Below, in pieces: positions 1 through 8,070 of a stretch of 33,562 nucleotides of DNA. The stretch's first letter is position 1; every line of letters starts with the position of its first letter. The notes beneath the pieces are model-generated. The model saw nothing but the letters and a program-made list of their open reading frames with translations. It did not search any database and was not told the origin of the DNA. The DNA lies in the NCBI RefSeq assembly GCF_000312565.1, contig NZ_CALW02000070.1, positions 1-33,562 on the forward strand, read 5' to 3'. The DNA comes from Bartonella rattaustraliani AUST/NH4. Lineage in GTDB: Bacteria; Pseudomonadota; Alphaproteobacteria; Rhizobiales; Rhizobiaceae. Position numbers and translations under genes: made by a program.

Positions 1-150
1 TAACGATAAATTATCTATATAAATCAATATCTTGCTTATGCGCGAAGGGGTTGTGCTCAATGGATTATCGTTATACAATTCATTAACGCACTGCCGTGAA
101 ATGGGATTGCGAGCTCTCAGAGATATTTCTTTAAAACAAGCCCGTGAATA
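1..150 (+). pseudogene. Repeat R copy 0: integrase N-terminal fragment (partial at window edge)
   Basis: From about 50 to 150 the plus strand reads as the arm-binding region of a P4-type tyrosine recombinase: a QWI/RYTIH-like stretch, then CREMGLRAL and SLKQARE, then a stop. The same region occurs at 21985-22110, 25640-25745 and 26035-26140. Positions 1-19 carry a decayed form of the 19-bp palindrome seen beside other R copies. The copy is truncated and has no catalytic domain. What lies left of the window edge cannot be seen. Confidence 0.6.
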
Positions 151-303
151 GGCATTGTATAAGGGAGTGATTTATTTTTTGCGTTTTTTATGAACTTGTC
201 ATAAGAGAGCTTTCATTTTATAAATACACATATTATAAATTTATTTTCTATTATAAAATAATAAGCAATATTTATAAAAATAATTTGTTTACTTGAACGA
301 GGC

Positions 304-394
304 AAGAAGTAGCTTTCTCATGCGTTGGTGCTAGAACAATTCAGCAAGAGGTCTTGTTTGCTATGAAGACGTGCAATCCATTGAGCACTACCAT
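304..394 (-). pseudogene. Duplicated 3' end of the SAF oxidoreductase gene, distal part
   Basis: This stretch matches 798-888, the extreme 3' end of the oxidoreductase gene at 812-2143, with few changes. It encodes the same tail (IARL..KQDLLLNC then TNA) on the minus strand. Together with 708-800 it makes one complete extra copy of a unit of about 170 bp. Repeat R copy 1 splits that copy. It has no start codon and is not a working gene. Confidence 0.75.
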
Positions 395-707
395 CTTCAT
401 GTTTATAAAGGTACAAGCTAGCACAATCACTCTCTTTACCAGCTCATGATATATTTACCAACCTATAGTCTATTGACCAACGCATAAAATGCGACAGCCT
501 TTGCGTGAAGGCGGTTCATGAGAGGTGTTTTTCCTCCTTTCCTCACTCATTTTATCCATATGCCAATCTTGCTTATGGTGTACAAGCCAAGTGAAAAAAT
601 TGATTCAATAGAAAGAGGTTTGAGATGAGAAAATCTTATGGGTATTCGGGGTTGTGATTCAAGTTGTATAACGACATTCATCATTATGAATCAATGTATT
701 GTGTTGT
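389..707 (-). repeat. Repeat R copy 1 (att-like motif plus integrase head)
   Basis: Read on the minus strand this contains the decayed 19-bp motif (669-687), the conserved block whose core reads GAATACCCATAAGA, the integrase start region (MNRLHAK-like, near 520) and integrase residues resembling LYLYKHEDGSAQW (390-430). It lies exactly inside the duplicated oxidoreductase tail. The bases TTGA occur at both edges and could be a 4-bp target duplication or shared microhomology. Confidence 0.7.
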
Positions 708-800
708 TTGATCTTCCCGAATGGCGGTATTATGGACTGTAATAAGCTCATTCTTTTTAATTTCAGCTGTTACTGCTGCTTTTTCTAAGAGGCCGCAAAG
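708..800 (-). pseudogene. Duplicated 3' end of the SAF oxidoreductase gene, proximal part
   Basis: This matches 875-967 at a constant offset of 167 bp. Its minus strand reads CGLLEKAAVTAEIKKNEL then ITVHNTAIREDQ, nearly identical to the SAF-domain tail of the neighbouring gene. With 304-394 it completes one extra tail copy. The junction with the real gene near 798 sits at the short shared sequence caa(a/g)gaa(g)tagct, which suggests duplication between short homologies. Confidence 0.75.
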
Positions 801-811
801 AAGTAGCTTTT

Positions 812-2143
812 TCATGCGTTGGTGTTGAAACAATTCAGCAAGAGGTCTTGTTTGGCACGAAGACGTGCAATCCATTGATCTTCCCGAATGGTAGCATTAT
901 GGACTGTAATAAGTTCATTCTTTTTAATTTCAGCTGTTACTGTTGCTTTTTCCAAGAGACCACAAGGAATAGCTTGCTGAGTGCGTGCTTCTGCACGGTT
1001 CATTATCCAAGCGCGATAACTATAAAGACCGATGAAATCTAACTGATCACCGGGGTATAAATCTTTCTTAGCGACAGCACAGACTTCTGCGACAGGTTGG
1101 TTAAGGGGTGCCATATCTTTTTTGCCATAGAGCATAACCCGTGCACAGGTTAGGGGGACTTCCATAGCTGTTAAATGATAGGGGCGGTGAAAGGTAAAGT
1201 AAGGTCCCTGACCAATTTTTAAATCTTCCATACGTTCGCGCAGACGTGGATGTGCTATTTCTGCAATGACAAAAACACCTGGGGAAACTCCTGGACCTGT
1301 TGAATAATCCACAACCCCACATTGCGTTAAAAGACCACCATCTTGTTGTGGGATAAGCATTTTGCTTAAATCCTGAAGTGCTGCTTGTGGTCCATGCATT
1401 CCTGGACAGTCGGGAAGAAGACCGGTTGCATTGGCAATGGCTGCCATTTCAACCATTGTTTTAGAACCATCAATAAATTCTACCAACATGCGAACATTCA
1501 TGTTACGTCGTAGTGCTTCCTCTTCGTAAGCCTCAGGTGTCGCATCAAAGATAAGAGGATTATTTTTTCCTTTGCCAGCCGCAACAATCTTGTGTCCAAG
1601 GGCTGAAACAAATTCAATGAGTTCCATGCAAGACGTTGGTTCATCACCAGCGCCAAGGGTATAAACGAGACCTCGTTTATCAGCTTCATGTTTTAAATAA
1701 GCACCAATTGTAACGTCTGCTTCAACATTCATCATGACAAGATGTTTGTTGTTTTCAAGTGCTTTGAAACCAATTTCTGCGCCAGCTTCAGGGTGTCCTG
1801 TTGCATCAACAATAATATCAATTTGCTCATGGCGTAAGACAAGATCAATATCGCTTGTGGCTGCAATCACCCCTTTTTCAATGGCTTTTGTGAGGGCATG
1901 GGCATTTTCAATTTCACACACATGTCCTTCTTCACCATAGGCTAAGAGAGCAGCCTCTAAAATACGTGAGGGTGTTCGAGTGGCAACGGCTGCAACCTTT
2001 ATGCCCTCCATTTGTGTGACGCTTGAGAGTAAATCTGTTCCCATTTCACCACAGCCAATGAGTCCAATACGAATAGGGGGGTGGCTTTCTGCGCGTTGCT
2101 TCAAATCATGCGCTAAACCTGTTAGGCTCACATTGCTTGCCAT
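812..2143 (-). CDS. NAD(P)-dependent oxidoreductase with C-terminal SAF domain (homoserine dehydrogenase-like)
   Basis: The 443-residue protein has an N-terminal Rossmann fold with the dinucleotide motif GLIGCGEMG at residues 27-35, a middle catalytic-type region (DATGHPEAG, GAGDEPTSCMELIEF), and a C-terminal SAF domain from roughly residue 350 (VCAVAKKDLYPGDQLD). Proteins with this architecture are often labelled homoserine dehydrogenase, but the SAF domain sets them apart from biosynthetic Hom, and they are thought to act on sugar acids or polyols. The substrate cannot be read from sequence. The start at 2143 is chosen because the Rossmann strand begins about 24 residues in. It stands alone on the minus strand, divergent from the MaoC-like gene. 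Its last ~57 codons are duplicated downstream, and the extra copy is split by repeat R. Confidence 0.85.
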   Translation of the reverse strand: MASNVSLTGLAHDLKQRAESHPPIRIGLIGCGEMGTDLLSSVTQMEGIKVAAVATRTPSRILEAALLAYGEEGHVCEIENAHALTKAIEKGVIAATSDIDLVLRHEQIDIIVDATGHPEAGAEIGFKALENNKHLVMMNVEADVTIGAYLKHEADKRGLVYTLGAGDEPTSCMELIEFVSALGHKIVAAGKGKNNPLIFDATPEAYEEEALRRNMNVRMLVEFIDGSKTMVEMAAIANATGLLPDCPGMHGPQAALQDLSKMLIPQQDGGLLTQCGVVDYSTGPGVSPGVFVIAEIAHPRLRERMEDLKIGQGPYFTFHRPYHLTAMEVPLTCARVMLYGKKDMAPLNQPVAEVCAVAKKDLYPGDQLDFIGLYSYRAWIMNRAEARTQQAIPCGLLEKATVTAEIKKNELITVHNATIREDQWIARLRAKQDLLLNCFNTNA

Positions 2144-2310
2144 TATTTTTTCCCATTTGAAAATTACTTTTTAAAAAGGTATTTTTTCCTTTATAAAGTG
2201 CGTTTGCTTTTAAGACAATTCGTCTTTAATATTTTTGATGCTCTAATCAATGGGGTTTATAAAGGCAAGAGGGGTTGAATGCTTTTATAAAATAAAACAG
2301 GAATAGCGTT

Positions 2311-2790
2311 ATGCAAAAAAAAATAGTTGTACAAGATGTTGCCAATTTTATTGGGAAAGAAGTGGGAGTCTCTCAATGGCGTCTTGTGACACAGGATATG
2401 ATTAATCAATTTGCATGCGCAACAGATGATCATCAATGGATCCATGTTGATGAGGAAAGGGCTAAAACAACATCTTTTGGTGGGACAATTGCGCATGGTT
2501 TTTTAACATTATCCCTTTTGTCAAGTTTGGCTTATGAGACACTTCCACAGTTGGAAGGTACAACAATGGGGATTAATTATGGTTTTGATAAAGTACGCTT
2601 TATGAGCCCAGTAAAAACAGGTGTGCGGGTGCGTGCGCGTTTTGTTTTAAATGATGCTGAGATTCGTCCTTCTAGTCGGGTTGTGTTCCATTATGATGTT
2701 ACGGTGGAAATAGAACAATTAAAAAAGCCAGCTCTCACAGCGCAGTGGCTTATTGTGGCAATGGTTGGTGAAAAGTCTGCAAATTGCTAA
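2311..2790 (+). CDS. MaoC-like hot-dog fold dehydratase (R-specific enoyl-CoA hydratase family, NodN-like)
   Basis: The 159-residue protein has the single hot-dog domain of the MaoC family. The hydratase signature is visible as FACATDDHQWIHVDEERA (about residues 34-51) with the catalytic Asp and His, followed by GGTIAHGFLTLSLLS. Length matches single-domain family members called NodN-like or (R)-specific enoyl-CoA hydratase. These hydrate trans-2-enoyl-CoA, but the exact substrate is unknown. The ATG at 2311 follows an AGGAA sequence about 10 bases upstream. It converges on metI. The last ~60 bp of this gene are repeated, decayed, at 4084-4150, next to the present metI end. Confidence 0.85.
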   Translation: MQKKIVVQDVANFIGKEVGVSQWRLVTQDMINQFACATDDHQWIHVDEERAKTTSFGGTIAHGFLTLSLLSSLAYETLPQLEGTTMGINYGFDKVRFMSPVKTGVRVRARFVLNDAEIRPSSRVVFHYDVTVEIEQLKKPALTAQWLIVAMVGEKSANC

Positions 2791-2854
2791 ATTGCACGCA
2801 TATTTTATTCTATTTTCGTACAGTTTTCATCAGAAGATTGTTGGGCTGCACTAA
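2721..2854. repeat. Direct repeat of maoC/metI gene ends, left copy
   Basis: This stretch holds the 3' end of the MaoC-like gene and then a decayed copy of the metI 3' end (2811-2854, the VRK/KTV-coding bases tttcgtacagttttcatcag). It aligns over about 135 bp with 4084-4226. Before the insertion the two genes were evidently tail to tail, about 10-20 bp apart. Confidence 0.75.
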
Positions 2855-2860
2855 GCCGGC

Positions 2861-3135
2861 ACTATCGTTATATTTACCCGCTTTCCATATATCTACCAAT
2901 GCATATTGATCAACCCATGGGTGTTGCGACAGTTCTTGCATGAAGGCGATTCATGAGAGGTATTTTCCTTCCCTTTTCTCTCATTCTTACCCCTATGCTC
3001 CCCTTTATGGCGTACAAACCAAGTGAACACAATTGATTCAAGATAAAGGGGGGTGAAAGGGAAGGTCTTATGGGTATTCTGGGGTTATGATTTATAAGGA
3101 AATAACGAAAAATTATTGTTATAAATCAATATATT
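2861..3135 (-). repeat. Repeat R copy 2; left arm of inverted-repeat insertion 1
   Basis: On the minus strand this is the att-like motif (taacgaaaaattattgtta at 3103-3121), the conserved upstream block and the integrase start region (MNRLHARTVATP-like, near 2950). It matches 3783-4040 in reverse complement over about 235 bp, including the run CCTCTCATGAATCGCCTTCA. There is no open integrase frame. Confidence 0.75.
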
Positions 3136-3776
3136 GCTTTTTATATTAAGCGTCTTTTCTCTTATATTTTGTTTCATGGTGCTCTCTCTACTTACCCGAA
3201 ATAAAGCAGCAACATAAAAAGTGAATCTTTCAAACTTTTTCATTTCCACCATGACACTATCATGGAAAGCGCCTCAACAATAAAAAAAGATTTCAATATC
3301 ATTGAAAACAAAACAAACGCTCACCCATACACCTGTTTTTACAAGAATCATAAAATATACTTGATCAAAATCATTATGATCTCGCATGATGATATCTTCA
3401 AACTCTGAAAATGCCTCACACGTTAAGCTAAAGCCTCATCCAAATTCGATAAAAGAGATTATGTAAAACATAAAGCAAAAACACCACTCAAAAGCGTTTT
3501 TTACCCTTTTCTCATCAACATCTATCTGTTGATGATCGTCTATCACCCATGCAAACTAAGGCACTGTCTTTTGCATAAAATATAAAGACATTTCACTCTG
3601 CACAATAAAACACCCCGAAGAACCTCCTCTTTCTTTTCAAAGAAAATTTGCTCTCTCTTGTATTGTTTCAATAACATCAAAACTCCCTATAGCTGTCAGC
3701 CATGATAATGCCCTCATCATAACACACGTTCTTATTTTTTTGATTATTCTCTATACGTCAACCTATTGATTCATAA
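3136..3776. other. Spacer of inverted-repeat insertion 1, no gene seen
   Basis: About 640 bp between the two R arms. No open frame with family resemblance was found on either strand. It is AT-rich and differs from the spacer of the second inverted repeat (24685-25165), so the two insertions do not carry the same cargo. Confidence 0.5.
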
Positions 3777-4060
3777 TTATGATTTGTCTTTATGCAGCTT
3801 GAATCATAACCCCGAATACCCATAAGACTTTTCCTTTCACTCCTCTTATCTTGAATCAATTGTGTTTACTTGGCTTGTACGCCATAAAGGGGGGGGGCGT
3901 AGGGATAAGAATGAGAGAAAAGGGAAGGAAAATACCTCTCATGAATCGCCTTCATGCAAGAGCTGTCGCAACACCCATGGTTTGATCAATATGCATTGGT
4001 AGATATATGGAGAGCATCAAGAGAATGATGGTGCTGGCTTATCCCCGCACCATACGGTAT
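3777..4060 (+). repeat. Repeat R copy 3; right arm of inverted-repeat insertion 1
   Basis: Begins near a decayed att-like motif, then has TTGAATCATAACCCCGAATA at 3801-3820 and the conserved integrase start region ATGAATCGCCTTCATGCAAG at 3941-3960. The integrase frame breaks within about 20 codons. A run of nine G (3891-3899) lies in its middle. It is the reverse complement partner of 2865-3100. Confidence 0.75.
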
Positions 4061-4083
4061 TTCATCCGCTGTTATTGATTATT

Positions 4084-4226
4084 TATCAAAAACCAGCTCT
4101 CACGGTTTGGCGGCTTATTGTGGCAATGGTTGGCGAAAAGTCTATGCAATTTATCAATTGTTTGAATGTTTTGTTTTATCTAATTTTCGTACAATTTTAT
4201 CAGAAGACCATTGGGTTACAACATTA
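4084..4226. repeat. Direct repeat of maoC/metI gene ends, right copy
   Basis: 4084-4150 is a non-functional copy of the MaoC-like gene's 3' end (CCAGCTCTCACGG, TTATTGTGGCAATGGTTGG). 4150-4226 is the real 3' end of metI. It aligns with 2721-2854. The pair flanks the whole inverted-repeat insertion, as a very long target duplication would. Confidence 0.75.
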
Positions 4227-4822
4227 AGAACAATCAAAAGGATGATGACACATGTCATGATAGAGGTGTTATAACGCTGATAACCATAACGGATCGCCAT
4301 ATCCCCCAAACCACCTCCACCGAGATATCCAGCAAGTGAAGTGGCGCCAATAAGAGAAATAATCATGACTGTAAAACCCGTGATAAGGCTAGGCAGCGCT
4401 TCGGGAATAAGAACATGTCTGATAATTTGCAGACGACTGGCACCCATGGAGCGGATAGCTTCAGTGAGGCCGTTTTCAACGGTTTTAAAAGAGAGTTCCG
4501 CCATTCGTGCATAAAAAGGCGTTGCTGAAATGGTGAGTATAAAAATAACGGCAGGCATTCCTATCCCCCTTCCTACAACGATCCGTGTAACAGGGAGAAG
4601 GTAAAACGCAAGAATAATAAAAGGAATGGCACGAAGACTATCAATAATAATGCTTAAAGGGCGATTAATAAGGGGTGAGGCAAAAATCCCTCCGCGTGCC
4701 GTTGTATAAAGCAGAAGACCAAGGGGAAGCCCTATAATAAGTGCCATCAAGGAAGCACTGAACGTCATCAGTAGTGTATCAATAACAGCGTGGGGAAGTT
4801 CATGAATGAGAACATTAAACAT
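4154..4822 (-). CDS. metI: D/L-methionine ABC transporter permease MetI
   Basis: A 222-residue, strongly hydrophobic inner-membrane protein with about five membrane segments. The ABC-permease EAA loop that docks on the ATPase is visible as EAIRSMGASRLQIIRHVLIP in the middle third. Length matches MetI (about 217). The start codon overlaps the end of metN by 8 bp (ATGTTTAA at 4815-4822), a sign of translational coupling. It is the last gene of metQ-metN-metI on the minus strand. Its 3' tail is duplicated at 2811-2854, beyond an inserted repeat. Confidence 0.95.
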   Translation of the reverse strand: MFNVLIHELPHAVIDTLLMTFSASLMALIIGLPLGLLLYTTARGGIFASPLINRPLSIIIDSLRAIPFIILAFYLLPVTRIVVGRGIGMPAVIFILTISATPFYARMAELSFKTVENGLTEAIRSMGASRLQIIRHVLIPEALPSLITGFTVMIISLIGATSLAGYLGGGGLGDMAIRYGYQRYNTSIMTCVIILLIVLNVVTQWSSDKIVRKLDKTKHSNN

Positions 4823-5852
4823 AACCTAAAACCTCACAATATCGCCCTTTTTCCGTGAGCCATTGAACAGCTTTGTCTAAGGATTCTTTATCTTGTCCAG
4901 GAAGTGCTAAGAAGAGGCGCCCAATGGTTTCACCTTGGACAGTATCAATGCCACCATGCAAAATACGTGCTTTTAAACCACTTTCATCCTCTAGAAGATG
5001 AAGAAAAGGCTGTTGGGCAATTTCACCTGCAATATTGATTTCAACGACAGCTTCTTTGCCCATAGATTTAAGATTTTTCGCAAATTTTTCAGGAAGTTGT
5101 GGAGTGACAAGTTTAAGCATCGCAATGGTTGTATCATTTTGTGGTGATGTAAAAATATCTTTTACCCGTCCTTCTTCCACAATGCGTCCTTGGTTGAGAA
5201 CAACAACACGGTGCGCAATAGTGCGTACAACTTCCATTTCGTGGGTAATGAGCACAATTGTGAGATTAAGGCGTTTGTTAATATCAGCAAGAAGCTCTAG
5301 AATGGACTGTGTTGTTTCTGGATCAAGAGCAGATGTTGCCTCATCTGATAACAATATTTTAGGATTAGCAGCAAGAGAGCGTGCAATTCCAACTCGTTGC
5401 TTTTGGCCTCCTGAGAGCTCTGCTGGATAACAATATTCTTTCCCACATAATCCCACCAATTCAATGAGTTCAAGAGCACGTTTGCGGCGTTGTTTTTTAT
5501 GGGTGCCTATGAGTTTAAGCGGCAATGCAATGTTATCAAGAATATTTTTTGATGATAAAAGATTGAAATGTTGAAAAATCATTCCAATACGTTGGCGATA
5601 AGGCGCCCATTCAGACTCCGACAAATTCGAAATATCTACATCCTCAAAGAAAATAGATCCCGAGTCAATTTTTTCTAATCCATTTAAACAGCGAATAAGT
5701 GTAGATTTTCCAGCTCCACTGCGTCCAATAATACCAAGGATTTCGCCTGCATGGATATTCAAAGAGAGATTATCAACTGCTGGAATACCAGCCGTTTTGT
5801 TAAAACAACGGCTGATATTTTTTAAGGAGATAAGGGCGTTTGTTTCATTCAT
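4815..5852 (-). CDS. metN: Methionine import ATP-binding protein MetN
   Basis: The 345-residue ATPase powers methionine uptake with MetI and MetQ. Walker A is GRSGAGKST at residues 43-51. The ABC signature LSGGQKQRVGIARSLA comes next, then Walker B ILLSDEATSALDP and the switch His in LITHEME. The last ~80 residues form the NIL/ACT-like regulatory domain typical of MetN, which in characterised homologues binds methionine and inhibits transport. It is the middle gene of the operon. 67 bp separate it from metQ, and that gap is a degenerate 22-bp tandem repeat. Confidence 0.96.
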   Translation of the reverse strand: MNETNALISLKNISRCFNKTAGIPAVDNLSLNIHAGEILGIIGRSGAGKSTLIRCLNGLEKIDSGSIFFEDVDISNLSESEWAPYRQRIGMIFQHFNLLSSKNILDNIALPLKLIGTHKKQRRKRALELIELVGLCGKEYCYPAELSGGQKQRVGIARSLAANPKILLSDEATSALDPETTQSILELLADINKRLNLTIVLITHEMEVVRTIAHRVVVLNQGRIVEEGRVKDIFTSPQNDTTIAMLKLVTPQLPEKFAKNLKSMGKEAVVEINIAGEIAQQPFLHLLEDESGLKARILHGGIDTVQGETIGRLFLALPGQDKESLDKAVQWLTEKGRYCEVLGYV

Positions 5853-5856
5853 AATG

Positions 5857-5943
5857 ACCTATATGTTTGGCATAATTATCAAGACGTTTGGATACAACTA
5901 CTGAGATATTGGGACACAATTACCAAGATGTTTGAGTGGTTGC
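5857..5943. repeat. Degenerate 22-bp tandem repeat, four units, at the metQ 3' end
   Basis: Units at 5857-5877 (21 bp), 5878-5899, 5900-5921 and 5922-5943 share the pattern ac-y-aaga-y-gTTTGgata-c-aatt. The last unit includes the final codons of metQ (TQTSW-stop); the others fill the metQ-metN gap. They look like decayed copies of the metQ end and include no strong hairpin. Confidence 0.65.
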
Positions 5944-6738
5944 ACCAAAAACCTCTTTGATTTTTGCACGGATAAGGTCATTGTTGTAAGCAGCAACCAA
6001 TTTTTTTACCCATGGCTCATCTTTTTTGTCTGTCCGTGCGACGATGATATTATCATAGGGGTTATTTTTTGCTTTTTCCCATGCGATTGCATCTTTTTGT
6101 AGGTCTAATCCGGAGACAATCGCCCAGTTGGTGTTGATAATCGCAACATCAAAATCATCAATTGCGCGCCCTAACATACCGGCATCTAATTCACGAATTT
6201 GCAGGTTTTTAGGGTTTTCAACAATATCAAGAGGGGAGGCGAGAATATCATGGGGGTCCTTTAGCTTAATGAGACCTAAAGAATCGAGAAGAAGGAGAGC
6301 TCTTCCGCCATTGGATGGGTCATTGGGAATACCAACCTGTGCACCATCAGGAAGTTCTTTTAACTCTTTGATTTTGTGCGAGTAAACACCGATCGGGGCA
6401 ATAAATGTATAGCCTACAATTGAAAGTTTATAACCACGTTGTTTCATTTGTTCCTGAAGATAAGGGGCGTGCTGAAAGGCATTTGCATCAATCTCTCCTG
6501 CGTTAACAGCATCGTTAGGCAGAGCGTAATCAGAAAAATAAACAAGTTCAATCTCTAAACCAGCTTTTTTAGCTTGCTCGGCAGCGATTTTCCAGATAAC
6601 CGCATCATGCCCTTCCATAATGCCAAGTTTAATCTTTGATTTGTCCGTCGCCATGGAAAAGGGGGATGAGAGGAAGAATGCAAAAAGAGAAAGGAGTAAT
6701 CCGATAATGGTCTTCCTGGATAATGTTTTTAAGGTCAT
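5920..6738 (-). CDS. metQ: Methionine-binding periplasmic protein MetQ (NlpA family)
   Basis: The 272-residue substrate-binding protein captures methionine in the periplasm for MetNI. Residues 1-30 form a signal peptide (basic MTLKTLSRK, hydrophobic GLLLSLFAFFLSS, then SMA before TDK). The mature domain has NlpA-family hallmarks: KLGIMEGHDAVIW, DANAFQHAPYL, GIPNDPSNGGRALLLL, and NTNWA late in the protein. E. coli MetQ is a lipoprotein, but this protein contains no cysteine at all, so it must be soluble or anchored by an uncleaved signal. It is the first gene of the operon. No SAM riboswitch was recognised in the 6739-6900 leader. Confidence 0.92.
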   Translation of the reverse strand: MTLKTLSRKTIIGLLLSLFAFFLSSPFSMATDKSKIKLGIMEGHDAVIWKIAAEQAKKAGLEIELVYFSDYALPNDAVNAGEIDANAFQHAPYLQEQMKQRGYKLSIVGYTFIAPIGVYSHKIKELKELPDGAQVGIPNDPSNGGRALLLLDSLGLIKLKDPHDILASPLDIVENPKNLQIRELDAGMLGRAIDDFDVAIINTNWAIVSGLDLQKDAIAWEKAKNNPYDNIIVARTDKKDEPWVKKLVAAYNNDLIRAKIKEVFGATTQTSW

Positions 6739-7275
6739 GTATGAAGCCTCCCTTATTCTTTTCCAAGGATTTTTGAAAAAAGATTGAATTATTTCTTTTT
6801 AGGAAGAGGTGACAGTATAGAAGCTTTATAGAATATTCAATTGTTTTTATTTAAAAAATAATATTCTTTTTATTTATGCGCCCACGTTTTGGGAAAACAT
6901 TTTCGGTTTCTAGTGGGGTTTTTCTAGTGAGATGTCTTCAAAATTCAATGCGTAAATTCTTTTTTTGCGAAATTTGTTGAGGGAACAAAAGGCGCTTTCA
7001 AAACTTCTTTAAGGTACGATTGGTTGAAATACCAAACGGCTAGGTAATTGTTTTCAAAGCAGTAAATACTCCAAATTTATCGTAAATTCATGCGGAGGAT
7101 ATTGTGCAATCAAAACAATAGACTGTAGATGCTAGGGGAGAACAATAAGAGAGTTTTTCTCGAAATGTGGTGGATCTTTGAGAAGACAAAGAATGACTCA
7201 TAATTTGACTTAAATGCGGCAAATTTTTGCAAAGGCAAAGATTTTGCCTTCACACTTTGGAGAGGAAGAAAAATA
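6739..7275. promoter_or_regulatory. Divergent intergenic region between metQ and the SH3 gene
   Basis: The 537-bp AT-rich gap should hold promoters for both divergent genes, but no convincing -35/-10 pair stands out. A short inverted repeat, AAGGCAAA/TTTGCCTT, lies at 7232-7250, just ahead of the SH3 gene's ribosome site (GGAGAGGAAG near 7260). It lacks the T-run of a terminator and might affect the mRNA 5' end. Confidence 0.35.
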
Positions 7276-7902
7276 ATGTTCAGAAAAAGTTTCTTGTCAA
7301 CAACACTGTTGTTATTGACTTTGGGAGGGGCAGGGCTAGGAATGTCTGCTTCTCATGGATTTGCTGGAACAGTTGCTCGCGTAGCATCGGGCCAAGTGAT
7401 TTTTCGCACAGGACCAGCAACATCTTATAAAGTTATTGAAACAATCCCAGTGGGAGCAAAGGTGCAAATTAATGGCTGTCTCCCTCATAAATCTTGGTGT
7501 TTTCTTCATTATAACGGAAAGGCTGGGTGGGCGTCCGCACGTTATTTAAACGTTAATAATATCCCCACCGTTACTGTTAAAAATAAGCATATGAAATCAG
7601 AGTCTATGGTGAAAACGCAAAAGAAAACAGTGAAACAGGTTGTTCCCAGATTTAAAAACCTTAAAACGCCTCAAAAAATACGCAGACAAGTGCCAAAATT
7701 GTATAAAACGGACATAATCGTTGATTCTACAGGGGTAAAAAAAAGGGATGAACGAACAATTTTAAACCCATCAAAAAAAGCGCGCGGCGTTTCTGTAAAG
7801 CACGTAAATGCTTATAATCCCATGTTTCCTCATGATGTTAATTTCAGAAATTTTGAACGCAACGAAACGCGCTACCGTGTTGTGACTTATCCTGCTCCAT
7901 AG
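7276..7902 (+). CDS. Exported protein with bacterial SH3 domain
   Basis: A 208-residue protein. Residues 1-30 form a signal peptide (MFRKSF, then a Leu-rich core, then a likely cleavage near SHGFAG). Residues 34-95 match a bacterial SH3 (SH3_3) fold: VIFRTGPATSYKVI, GAKVQINGC, SWCFLHYNGKAGWASARYL. Such domains usually bind cell-wall peptides. The remaining ~110 residues are basic, low in recognisable motifs and probably extended. No catalytic domain is visible, so a structural or envelope-binding role is inferred. It is monocistronic and converges on asd. Confidence 0.8.
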   Translation: MFRKSFLSTTLLLLTLGGAGLGMSASHGFAGTVARVASGQVIFRTGPATSYKVIETIPVGAKVQINGCLPHKSWCFLHYNGKAGWASARYLNVNNIPTVTVKNKHMKSESMVKTQKKTVKQVVPRFKNLKTPQKIRRQVPKLYKTDIIVDSTGVKKRDERTILNPSKKARGVSVKHVNAYNPMFPHDVNFRNFERNETRYRVVTYPAP

Positions 7903-8016
7903 AAATAAAAAAAGAGAAATGTGGGCGGCATATTCTGCGGAGTTTTTAAGGCTTATTCCTCAAGCAAAATTGTTGCCCTTCAAAAGGCGGACATTAAAAA
8001 GGCAGAAAAGAAATAT

Positions 8017-8049
8017 GGGCAGTATGAAGTGAAGGACGCTATACTGCCC
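8017..8049. terminator. Perfect 9-bp hairpin between convergent genes
   Basis: GGGCAGTAT (8017-8025) pairs perfectly with ATACTGCCC (8041-8049) across a 15-base loop, just past the asd stop codon. On the minus strand it is followed by a moderately T-rich stretch, so it could end asd transcription. The loop is long and the T-run is broken. Confidence 0.45.
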
Positions 8050-8070
8050 TTTCATTTGGCTCGTTTGTTT

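Noticed and set aside
6739-6900. SAM-II or other SAM riboswitch ahead of metQ
   Set aside because: Expected from its frequency upstream of methionine genes in this class, but no matching conserved stems were seen.
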